Part shown: positions 49,955 through 59,285 of the stretch, one piece after another
How positions within the stretch are numbered: the first letter of the stretch is position 1
How the letters are laid out: each line of letters opens with the position of its first letter
Assembly: GCF_030463535.1 (NCBI RefSeq)
Contig: NC_132879.1
Coordinates: forward strand, 42,598,970 to 42,662,969
Direction: 5' to 3'
From: Salminus brasiliensis
Lineage: Eukaryota > Chordata > Actinopteri > Characiformes > Bryconidae
Length of the DNA: 64,000 bases
Notes under the pieces: model-generated
Seen by the model: the letters and a program-made list of their open reading frames with translations, nothing else
The model's database searches: none
What the model was told of the DNA's origin: nothing
Program-made: the position numbers and the translations under genes

Positions 49955-50402
49955 ACAAATGGACAAAAGTATTGGGACACCTGTTCGTTCATTGTTTCTT
50001 CTGAAATCAAAGGTATTAAAAAAGTTGATCCTGCTTTTGTTGGAGTAACTCTCTCTACTGTCCATGGATTTTGGAGCATTGCTGTGAGGATTTGATTGCA
50101 TTCAGTGGCAGGAGCATTAGTGAGATCCCCACCCCAGCTCACCCCAACTCCCCATCTCATCCCAAAAGTATTGAATAGAGCACCAGTATTGCAGAGAACA
50201 CAGTTCCACTGCTGCATAGCCGATTGCTTGAATGCTTAATACCCCTCTAGCCAATGCCTGGCATTAGGCATGTTACCAAAGGGTTCATGTTTATTAAAGG
50301 CTCAATTCTAGAGTCCTATTCTATTGGCAGTACTTCTCTACATGGACAGGACAAGCTGTGTCAGTGATGGGTGCAACCTAAAGTATTTGGACACATAGTG
50401 TA
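49955..50402 (+). mobile_element. Non-autonomous DNA element, TATGGACAAAAGTATT family
   Basis: Starts ACAAATGGACAAAAGTATTG and ends TATTTGGACACATAGTGTA, roughly inverted relatives. Internal words (TTGTTGGAGTAACT, ACAGTTCCACTGCTGC, GGCATTAGGCATG, TATTCTATTGGCAGTACTTC) are shared with copies at 31.69-32.09 and 61.48-61.91 kb. Non-coding. Confidence 0.75.
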
Positions 50403-51659
50403 CGTTTTCTGCTGTCATGTAAACATGATTACATTTTTTAATTGTTTATTCCCAATGGTCACTATGGTCTCTATAAACACTCCAGGTATTTATCCACCTA
50501 TTCAGACTACAGTGGTAAAGCTGATCTAGGCTTCACACAGGTAGGAAAATAATCAAGCAAAAATGAATTACGACTGGTTTGGTGGGATATTCTCAGGAGG
50601 GGAAAGTGTAAAGTTAAATTAAAATCTATCTATCTTTTTTTTAAGCCTGGGTCCACACGAAGGGCCACACCACCACCCCCCAAGTCATTAAATAGTATAT
50701 CTTTCTAGTGCCGCAGGAACAGAGGCTTCATACACCACCTAACCAACAGCAAAAAACTTACAAGACAGGACAAAAAACATGCCAAATATCCATAAATTTG
50801 CCAATGCAGTCATTATACACCAGGTAAATTCCTGGAAATCCAGTAAGTTAGAAAACTGACATTTTATAAAGATTGTTTGGCATATATTCTATTAGCTTAT
50901 ATTGTATAAGGATGATTAGGCTGTAGCTGCACTCCCTCTCTTTCTCTCTCCCTCCCACTCTCTCAAATTCAGTCTCTAAAAAGAGACCTTGACCAAGCAC
51001 ATGAAATGCTATCCTGTCTATTAGAGTGTTGTATCGTAATTGTGTGTGACTGTCAGTGTGACGGGGTGAGGGTAAGAAAGAATGACAGAGAGAGAGAGAG
51101 AGATGGAAAGAGAGAGAGACATAGGTCGATGCAGCTACCACCTGTGCACAGATATATAGGCTCGTCCATCATCGCTGGCTCTGTGAAGCACACAGTAGTA
51201 TGACTGATGACTGTGACGTGCTGGCCATAGCCATAGCTGAGTATCAGCTCTCAGCAAAACACCATCATTAACAGTAACCTCGCAAACGGGTATGAATCTT
51301 TTACTGCTGTATCTTTTTTTTAGTTTCCATGTGGTTGGATATGCAGCAACAGCTCAATTCCAGTTAAATGAGAACTCTTACTGCTTTGTCTCCTTTCTGT
51401 ATGACCATCGTTGACAGCCAGGTGGTGCTGTTGGTCTGTCACTTCCATCCACCTTATAAGCCGCACCTATCTTGCACTTACATTCACTGGCCACACTATT
51501 AGGAACCACTCATTTCCCACACACTCTGATTTCCCACTGTCTGAAATATGTCTGAGATGAACAGTTAAGGGGAATTGGGGACATCGAGGCAAGATCTGGA
51601 AGATCAAAAAACAATTAGATAGAACTGCTTATATGCTTCCAGAAAGGCAAGGCAAAACC
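50403..51659. other. Intergenic, no gene seen
   Basis: A CT/AG-rich stretch at 50935-50965 and 51085-51121. A TTCACTGGCCACACTATTAG phrase at about 51484 looks like the tip of the common element whose larger copy lies at 60170-60560. Confidence 0.4.
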
Positions 51660-51975
51660 CCCACAGGACAAAAAAGAACATGCAGGAACATAGGAGTGGT
51701 GGTGCCTATAGTGCAGCTTTGCTACAACAACCAATGACCTATGACCGTGGAAAAGTCATCAGAATGAAAATATAATTGTGGCCTAATCACAGAAATCTAC
51801 ATCTGTGAAAGAGTAAAAAAAAAAAGAGTTGTTTGGAGTCATTCTGAGACAAGTTCTGTAGACTCATCCACCTTTTGGCCACAATCACCAAAGATAAGTT
51901 TGAAGAAAAAGGTGAAGCATTTGATGAAAAGAACCTCTTCAGAATTATACTGTTTTGGTAGTGTGTCGCAGTCAT
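51660..51975 (+). pseudogene. Tc1 transposase remnant ending at the minisatellite
   Basis: The stretch around 51870-51940 (TTTTGGCCACAATCACCAAA, then TTTGAAGAAAAAGGTGAAGC) reads as the GHN-Q-V-RK-GEAF block of Tc1 transposases with frame breaks. Similarity stops where the minisatellite begins, and the 3' half of the element is not found on the far side. Confidence 0.55.
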
Positions 51976-51979
51976 TTAT

Positions 51980-54545
51980 ATATAATGTATAAAATATTGT
52001 GTATGGTGTGTGTATGTATAGTGTGAGTATAATGTGTGTATAGTGTATGTATAGTGTGTATAGTGTGTGTAGGTATAGTGTGTGTACAGTGTGTATAGTG
52101 TATGTATAGTGTAAGTATAGTGTATGTATAGTGCGTGTGTAGTATAGGTATAGTGTCTAAGTATAGTGTGTATAGTGTGGGTACAGTGTGTGTATAGTGT
52201 AAGTATAATGTGTGTATAGTGTGGGTATTGTGTGTGTATAGTGTAAGTATAGTATGTGTGTGTATAGTGTAAGTATAGTGTGGGTATAGTGTGTGTATAG
52301 TGTATGTATAGTGCGTGTGTAGTGTGTGTATAGTGTGTGTATAGTGTATATAGTGTGTGTATAGTGTAAGTATAGTGTGTGTATAGTGTGTATAGTGTGG
52401 GTATAGTGCGTGTGTACTGTGTGTAGTGTGTGTATAGTGTATATAGTGTGTATATAGTGTAAGTATATTGTGTGTATAGTGTATGTATAGTGTGTGTATA
52501 GTGTATGTATAGTGCGTGTGTAGTGTGTGTGTATAGTGTATATATTGTGTGTATAGTGTAAGTATAGTGTGTGTATAGTGTGTGTATAGTGTAAGTATAG
52601 TGTGTGTATAGTGTATATAGTGTGTGTATAGTGTAAGTATAGTGTGTGTATAGTGTATATAGTGTGTATATAGTGTGTGTATAGTGTGTGTAATGTGTAA
52701 GTATAGTGTGGGTATAGTGTGTGTATAGTGTATGTATAGTGCGTGTGTATAGTGTATATATTGTGTGTATAGTGTAAGTATAGTGTGTGTATAGTGTAAG
52801 TATAGTGTGGGTATAATGTATGTATAGTGTGTGTATAATGTATGTATAGTGTGTGTATAGTGTGTGTATAGTGTGTGTATAGTGTGGGTATAGTGTGTGT
52901 ATAGTGTATGTATAGTGTGTGTAGTGTGTGTATAGTGTGTGTATAGTGTGTATAGTGTGTGTGTAGTGTAAGTATAGTGTGGGTATAGTGTGGGTATAGT
53001 GTGTGTATAGTGTGTGTAATGTGTAAGTATAGTGTGTGTGTATAGTGTGGGTATAGTGTGTGTATAGTGTATGTATAGTGCGTGTGTAGTGTGTGTATAG
53101 TGTATATATTGTGTGTATAGTGTAAGTATAGTGTGTGTATAGTGTAAGTATAGTGTGGGTATAGTGTGTGTATAGTGTGTGTATAGTGTAAGTATAGTGT
53201 GTGTATAGTGTGGGTACAGTGTGTGTATAGTGTAAGTATAGTGTGTGTATAGTGTATATAATGTGTGTATAGTGTAAGTATAGTGTGTGTATAGTGTAAG
53301 TATAGTGTGTGTATAGTGTGAGTATAGTGTGTGTATAGTGTATGTATAGTGCGTGTGTAGTGTGTGTATAGTGTATATATTGTGTGTGTATAGTGTAAGT
53401 ATAGTGTGTGTATAGTGTAAGTATAGTGTGGGTATAGTGTGTATAGTGTATATAGTGTGTGTATAGTGTGTGTATGTAGTGTAAGTATAGTGTGGGTATA
53501 GTGTAAGTATAGTGTGTGTATAGTGTGTGTAATGTGTAAGTATAGTGTGTGTGTATAGTGTGGGTATAGTGTGTGTATAGTGTATGTATAGTGCGTGTGT
53601 AGTGTGTGTATAGTGTATGTATTGTGTGTGTATAGTGTAAGTATAGTGTGTGTATAGTGTAAGTATAGTGTGGGTATAGTGTGTGTATAGTGTGTGTATA
53701 GTGTGTGTATAGTGTAAGTATAGTGTGTGTATAGTGTGGGTACAGTGTGTGTATAGTGTAAGTATAATGTGTGTATAGTGTATATAGTGTGTGTATAGTG
53801 TAAGTATAGTGTGTAATGTGTAAGTATAGTGTGTGTATAGGGTGAGTATAGTGTGTGTATAGTGTATGTATAGTGCGTGTGTAGTGTGTGTATAGTGTAT
53901 ATATTGTGTGTGTATAGTGTAAGTATAGTGTGGGTATAGTGTGAATAGTGTGTGTATAGTTTGTGTATAGTGTAAGTATAGTGTAAGTATAGTGTGTGTA
54001 TAGTGTATATAGTGTATATAGTGTGTGTATAGTGTAAGTATGGTGTGTGTATAGTGTACGTATAGTGTGTGTATAGTGTATGTATAGTGTGTGTATAGTG
54101 TGTGTATAGGTTAAGTATAGTGTGGGTATAGTGTGTGTATAGTGTAAGTATAGTGTGTGTATAGTGTGGGTATAGTGTGTGTATAGTGTATGTATAGTGC
54201 GTGTGTAGTGTGTGTATAGTGTATATATTGTGTGTGTATAGTGTAAGTATAGTGTGTGTATAGTGTAAGTATAGTGTGTGTATAGTGTGTGTATAGTGTA
54301 AGTATGGTGTGTGTATAGTGTGTGTAGAGTGTGGGTATAGTGTGTGTATAGTGTAAGTATAGTGTGTGTGTATAGTGTATATAGTGTGTGCATAGTGTGT
54401 GTATAGTGTGGGTATAGTGTGTGTATAGTGTGTGTATAGTGTGGGTATAGTGTGTGTATAGTGTGTGTATAGTGTAAGTATAGTGTGTGTATAGTGTGTG
54501 TATAGTGTAAGTATAGTGTGTGTATAGTGTGTGTATAGTGTGAGT
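51980..54545. repeat. 2.6-kb minisatellite with 11-bp core unit
   Basis: Built from variants of AGTGTGTGTAT (also AGTGTAAGTAT, AGTGTGGGTAT, AGTGTATGTAT and shorter AGTGTATAT). The plus strand is almost free of C. The unit is 11 bases and stop-free on the minus strand, so long minus-strand frames stay open in all three phases (864, 809 and 149 codons). They give an 11-residue periodic His/Thr/Tyr/Ile/Leu peptide; I regard these as artefacts. The marker variant AGTGCGTGTGT recurs about ten times at spacings of roughly 95-340 bases, showing a higher-order structure. Confidence 0.95.
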
Positions 54546-54574
54546 GAATGTGTATACCATCGCTGCCCAATAAA

Positions 54575-54815
54575 AAACATCTCCAAAATGTTGACTTAAC
54601 AGAAGGCAGAAACAGCCCTAATTGTGAATAGAAGGCAATGTAAAATAAAAGTTTATTTCAAGAAATCTAGAGCATTTCTAGTGGTCCATTCATCCAGAAC
54701 TTTTCACACAGCGTACAGAGCGTCTACAGGGTTCAACCCATGGACAAAAACTGTAAACAAAAACAGAGATACACGCTTTCCATAGGACAGCAGCCATATA
54801 TTCTGAATTTGTATT
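54575..54815 (+). repeat. Dispersed repeat, relative of 38822-39035
   Basis: Ordered shared words with 38822-39035, such as GAGCATTTCTAGTGGTCCAT and GGACAGCAG. Non-coding. Confidence 0.65.
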
Positions 54816-55839
54816 TTGTATATATTTGTGTTTTTACTACTGTGAGGGACTATGCACAAAGTTTTTCACTCACCTTTACACCTGTGTTAATGCAATGCCA
54901 CAATAAATGTGAGTCACTGCAGATGTCACAGCAGTCCTACAACTAAACCCTAAACCACAGCCAGGTCCTTTAATAATTGAAATTCCTTGAAACATCCCAA
55001 AAGCAGCACAGAGCCCCATTATACCCAATCACATTTAATCAATTCATAATTTAACGTTCAAAATGTATGCTGGATCCTAGCATGAAATCTTCATGAGCCA
55101 CCCATGTACTCTTCATTCTGAACGAGCGTGTGCTTTTCTGTTTCGTTCCAGAAAAGCTGGTGCAGAGATCACAAATATTACTGAATCAATATTACTCCAA
55201 AGCACTTCAAGGTTCACTTCAGGGTCATGCTCCCTTCCCTCCTCCTTCTTCTTCCATCTTCAGAGGTGTTAGCTCCCTGCACCCCGTGGATAGGGTTTGG
55301 CAAGGGAAGAGTGTTACAGCTGAGCCTTCCGCCAACTTTACCAGCCAGTCTTCTGCACCTGCCATCTTTTCTCACACTGGCACGCTCTGCCAAACTCCAG
55401 CAGCCAGCGGGGCTTGGAGGTCAAACTTTTGCACTCCTCCAGTCAAGCTTTTTCAGCTGAATAGGCAGATTGTCTTTAGTTACTCTAAGCCTGAGTGCTG
55501 TAGCTTGACTTTTGTCGGTCAGGTTTTGGAACTACACGAGACGAGTCAGATCATGTCCTGACAGTCTGAATGTTGTTCTGCTTTCTGTGTTTTTGCCAGA
55601 GGCAGGAGCTGTTACACAACAACACAAGTCCTGGAGAAGAGCAAAGCATACCAGGGAGGTGTTTAATGATATGCACAGCAAACCTGCCAGTGTTAAATCA
55701 GCACTGTTAGTGGTAAGACTGCTGTCCCAAGGATTGATTAATACCAGGGTGATGAAAGGACTCAAGTATAACTGGTAATTATTAAATAAATAAATGTGAT
55801 GCTTCACATTAGCTCTGTATTCTGTCCTTTACAGAGCCG
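54816..55839. other. Non-coding or unrecognised; one 143-codon frame
   Basis: The frame at 55130-55561 (plus) is Ser/Pro/Gln-rich with no domain. Part of it is also open in another phase. Its start sits next to a GTTCCAG acceptor-like site. I cannot decide between an unknown exon and chance. Confidence 0.3.
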
Positions 55840-56262
55840 TAATCCACGTTAGCACACAGCTGAGACCGTTTGGGCGTTTCTCGGCGCTCGTACAGAAGAT
55901 GCAGTGGTGTGTTTCAGTAACAGGTCTGCGTTTCTGGTGATAGGAGTGTGTGCTGGGACTCGGGGACGCTGCTGTTGATGGATGTGTGGTGACGGATCGG
56001 GGTTGGACGCTGGGGGAGTGAAGGGAGCAGCTCCATCTTTCTCCTTAGCCGGGCCGCACCGCGCAGATCCTCCTCCCAACGCCTGGAGGCAAATAACACA
56101 CACCTTCTCTTTTCCCCACCCGTATTGCAACAAACCACGCCTCCCGCTCCGCGATTGGTTGGCAACATCCCGCCTTCTAGCAGTGTTACACCGTTATCAG
56201 GGGCTTCCACGTCAATCAAACGTTCCACACAACATCGATTCACTCTAAGTATACAAAGCATG
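55840..56262. promoter_or_regulatory. CpG-richer, promoter-like patch
   Basis: About 420 bases with many CG dinucleotides inside an AT-rich desert. It holds a CCGCGATTGGTTGG inverted CCAAT box (about 56150), a CCCCACCC GC-type box (about 56115), CCACGCCTCCCGC, and GTCAATCAAACG. Composition and boxes resemble the gpr37 promoter 3 kb to the right. Direction is unknown. It may be a promoter of an unseen transcript, an alternative gpr37 first exon, or an enhancer. Confidence 0.4.
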
Positions 56263-56439
56263 CCTCACACTGCTGCCTACCCTCATGCATAGTCTTAAAC
56301 TCTGGCCATAACAACTTTAAAACGGTCGAAAAACGCTTTTAATGCAAAAACGGTTCTTTAAGGAACCTTTTACAATGTGTTTTATATCCCATTATTGTAT
56401 TTATAGAACCTGAGGCTGGCTTCTCGTTTAAGTTTCGTT

Positions 56440-56718
56440 AAAATATTATTATTATTATTATTATTATTATTGTTGTTGTTGTTGTTGTTGTTGTTGTTAT
56501 TAGTAGTAGTAGTAGTAGTAGTATTCTTGTTATTATTATTATTATTGTTGTTGTTGTTGTTAGTAGTAGTAGTAGTAGTAGTATTGTTATTATTATTATT
56601 ATTATTATTGTTGTTGTTGTTGTTGTTGTTGTTATTAGTAGTAGTAGTAGTAGTAGTATTCTTGTTATTATTATTATTATTGTTGTTGTTGTTGTTAGTA
56701 GTAGTAGTAGTAGTAGTA

Positions 56719-56756
<38 letters not shown>

Positions 56757-56830
56757 ATTATTATTATTATTGTTGTTGTTGTTGTTATTGTTATTATTAT
56801 TATTATTATTGCTATTATATTGATATTGCT
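56440..56830. repeat. Higher-order trinucleotide array (ATT/GTT/AGT)
   Basis: Blocks of ATT, GTT and AGT repeat in a fixed order, with a 138-base super-unit (first GTT block starts at 56472, next at 56610). The 117-codon all-Leu/Val frame here is an artefact. Confidence 0.9.
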
Positions 56831-56849
56831 GCCCTATTCAGGAAGTATT

Positions 56850-57000
56850 CTGGCCTTGCGCTTAACAATAACAACAATGTTGAGGATAGGATCAGGATAG
56901 GCTAGTTAGGTAGACTCCGAACCTATCATGACCCAGAAACAGGAATGAGTGGATAATAAGATCAATGAATGAAATAAGTAGTACTAGTAGTAGTAGTATG
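56850..57000 (+). mobile_element. Possible LINE 3' tail, very diverged
   Basis: GGATAGGCTAG, then GACTCCGAACC, CATGACCCAGAA and ATGAATGAAAT resemble the tail seen at 12495-12580, but weakly. Confidence 0.3.
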
Positions 57001-57106
57001 GGCAGTGGTGGCTCAGCGGTTAGAGCACCAGGTTATCAATAACAGGGTTATGGGTTCGATATCTGGAGTTGGCTCTGGGTGTGTGTGTACTCACTGCCCC
57101 TAGATC

Positions 57107-57155
<49 letters not shown>

Positions 57156-57235
57156 CACTACCACAGATGGGTTAAATGCGGAGGACACATTTCGCTGTGT
57201 ACACTGTACAGTGACAAATACGTGCACCTTAAAAA
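57001..57235 (+). mobile_element. tRNA-derived SINE with GT expansion
   Basis: RNA polymerase III promoter boxes are clear: TGGCTCAGCGG at 57009-57019 (A box) and GGTTCGATATC at 57053-57063 (B box). The body ends AGATGGGTTAAATGCGGAGG, CATTTCGCTGTGTACACTGT and GTGACAAATA. A (GT)n of about 22 units at 57111-57154 has grown inside and replaced part of the central body. It is the best preserved head of the family in this window. Confidence 0.8.
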
Positions 57236-57544
57236 ATATATTATACGTGGTATATAATGTCTGCATAGCTTCTGTGAGTTGTGTGAACCAACTTACCAAA
57301 AAGCCAATGCATGTTGAGGGCCACAAGTGGCTGGGGCCACTGTTCCTGGTAGGCCTGTTTGGTAATCAGTCCCTATTCTGGCCATGTAATATTTTCAATT
57401 CCCACACAGTGAGATTTTAAATAATGTCAGTGGTTCTATACAAAATGTCCCTAATGGTTATTGGCTTGGATGTATATTTCTTTTAAAAAAAAACATTCTC
57501 AAAAAAAAACAAATTGATATAGAACATTTATATAACTTGCACAC

Positions 57545-57735
57545 TACCGCCAATTATTTATTATTCTCTGTCTGTACTGTGTTGTGTTGTCTGTCCGCAC
57601 TTGTTTGTTTGTGTTGCACTTGTGTCTTGTATGCACTGTCTATGTTGCACCATGGTCCTGGAGGAACGTTGTTTCGTTTCACTGTGTACTCTGTATGTAG
57701 TTGAAATGACAATAAACCCACTTGACTTGATATAG
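57545..57735 (+). mobile_element. Rex1/CR1-type LINE 3' UTR fragment
   Basis: GTTGCACCATGGTCCTGGAG, AACGTTGTTTCGTTTCACTG, then AATGACAATAAACCCACTTG and ACTTGA. This is the familiar 3' UTR and tail of Rex1/CR1-like fish LINEs. Only about 190 bases are present, from a strong 5' truncation. Confidence 0.7.
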
Positions 57736-58294
57736 AGGGTTAGGGTTAGGGGGATCTTTCTAATGTTTTATAAAGAAGTACACTCTTACTGTAGTTTTTA
57801 TGAATAATATACTTAAAACTGGCAGAGAAAAATGGATGATGATCATAGTTTTCTTCTGTCGGATTTAAGTTGGGTGGCACTAAAATTGACCTAAGTGACG
57901 TCAGATCGGCCAAAGAACCAATTAGATTTAGCATCTACCCCCATAAAGACAAAGCGTTTCCATGCATGTTGCCTCTTGGCTAAGCTTCGAACGTGATGCA
58001 GCAATCATCTCTAAGCCCAAACGTTCATCTAACCTGCTACCCCAGTAAACAGCGTGCAACCAACACACCAACAGCTGTGTTAATCAACGTGAGTTGGGCG
58101 GTGATAAAGGCCACAGGCTTGACTGAGCTCTGATAATCCGTGTGCTAAGCTTCCTGCACAACATGCATGTGATACATGTGATGTCTTTCCCTTGTTGTCT
58201 GCTAAAATAGCAAGCACCTGTGTTTTGAACATTTCCACAAATGCACAAACGAGGTTGGAGTTTTTGTCCTTCAGTTTCTTACTTGAAGTTTCCG

Positions 58295-58360
58295 TTCCAC
58301 CTTAAATGGTGCAGCACTCACAGGAGGCAGAATGTAACTTCAGCATTATTTAAGGTGGAA
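58295..58360. repeat. Short palindromic element, hairpin/MITE-like
   Basis: Perfect 13-base inverted ends TTCCACCTTAAAT / ATTTAAGGTGGAA enclose 40 bases. Its reverse complement matches the element at 13086-13147 end to end. Confidence 0.7.
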
Positions 58361-58405
58361 TATCGGCTTCATGCTGCGAGATTATTGCACGGGGAACTTT
58401 TCGTG

Positions 58406-58431
58406 TTTTTTTTTTTTTTTTTTTTTTTTTT
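58406..58431. repeat. Poly-T run (26)
   Basis: Uninterrupted T26. It could be the reversed tail of a retroposed copy, but no body is recognised. Confidence 0.9.
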
Positions 58432-59016
58432 GCTTTAAAAGTGTGTTTTAAAACTCTTCATATCGGTCAGATCCAATAAATACATGGTTTGAAATAATAC
58501 AGTGTCCCCACTTTATTAAAACATGCAAAACACGGCCTCTGCCAATCATTCTGCGATCCGACACGCACTCGCAGATTTTATTTTAAGTCAGCATTAAGCT
58601 ATGATGTAACTTTATAAATAAGTACATCCCATTGGCAAATGATTATTCTGTGGAAAAGACATAAAATAAAAAAGATATATTTTTAAATATTTAATACTAG
58701 TGGAAAGGGGCTTTAAGGACGCATCTACTGAAAGATTCTTTCATTAACCAAATTTGGTCCTAAAGAAGCATCTATTGTGCAGGTCTGCCTCATCAACTTG
58801 CATCTCCCCACCTGTAACCCAACACCCCCTCCAGACTGGCCAGGAATCCTTTGCTGGGCTGCTTGTGAGTGTGAACTACCAGCCAATCATAGCGCAAGAG
58901 GCGGTGTTTTCCGGAATACGGGTGGGAAAACAAAACGCTTGTTGACTCCGCCTCTTGTACGTAGCTAGAGCGATTGGAGTGCCGCTCCTCCTCCTCCTCC
59001 TCCTCCTCCTCCCAGG

Positions 59017-59109
59017 ATGCTTGAAGCTGCCGCACCCCGAGGAGCAGCAGACGGCATGCAGCCGTGGCCGGCGCTTTGCGCTCGCGCTCCCGGGCACGCG
59101 CGCTATTGA
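59017..59109 (+). other. Upstream ORF 1 in gpr37 leader
   Basis: ATG at 59017 (A at -3, moderate context) opens 30 codons ending TAT-TGA at 59107-59109. An internal in-frame ATG is at 59056. It would lie in the 5' leader if transcription starts upstream of 59017. Confidence 0.4.
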
Positions 59110-59150
59110 GCGAGACCGCGGTTTTGCATCAGAGCGGCGGTGGCGCGTGC

Positions 59151-59267
59151 ATGCTGGAGCTTTGCGGAAAGTTCGCTCACTCACCCTACCTTCTGCCCCC
59201 GACCACGACTCATCTGGCCACGGAAGATGCGGAGCGGACAGAACGTGGCGCGCGGGCGCTGACCTGA
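59151..59267 (+). other. Upstream ORF 2 in gpr37 leader
   Basis: ATG at 59151 in weak context (T at -3) opens 38 codons, ending TGA at 59265-59267, 18 bases before the gpr37 start. Such a uORF could lower translation of the main frame. Confidence 0.4.
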
Positions 59268-59285
59268 TCTGTCGCTCGCGCCACC

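Larger units (their letters stand above)
57736..58859. other. Intergenic, upstream of gpr37 promoter
   Basis: No gene recognised. Contains the palindromic element at 58295 and a T26 run at 58406-58431. Confidence 0.4.
58860..59285 (+). promoter_or_regulatory. gpr37: gpr37 promoter and 5' leader
   Basis: GC and CpG content rises sharply here. There is a CCAAT box at 58883-58887, an inverted one (ATTGG) at 58973-58977, a GTTTTCCGGAA ETS-like word near 58906, a CTC repeat at 58985-59011 and no clear TATA box: a CpG-island type promoter. The transcription start is not determinable. The start codon context GCGCCACCATGC at 59286 is a strong vertebrate initiation context. Confidence 0.6.

Noticed and set aside
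51976..54586. Minus-strand open frames of 864 and 809 codons (periodic His/Thr/Tyr protein)
   Set aside because: They are different phases of the same 11-bp minisatellite. All phases are open simultaneously and there is no domain or start context.
55130..55561. 143-codon plus-strand frame as a gene
   Set aside because: No domain, Ser/Pro-rich, partly open in a second phase. Left as undecided sequence and not called.
55849..56261. Minus-strand frames of 94 and 115 codons in the CpG-rich patch
   Set aside because: Overlapping phases in GC-rich sequence, no recognisable domain; more likely non-coding promoter sequence.
56470..56823. 117-codon frame of only Leu, Val and a few Phe
   Set aside because: Produced by the ATT/GTT/AGT trinucleotide array.
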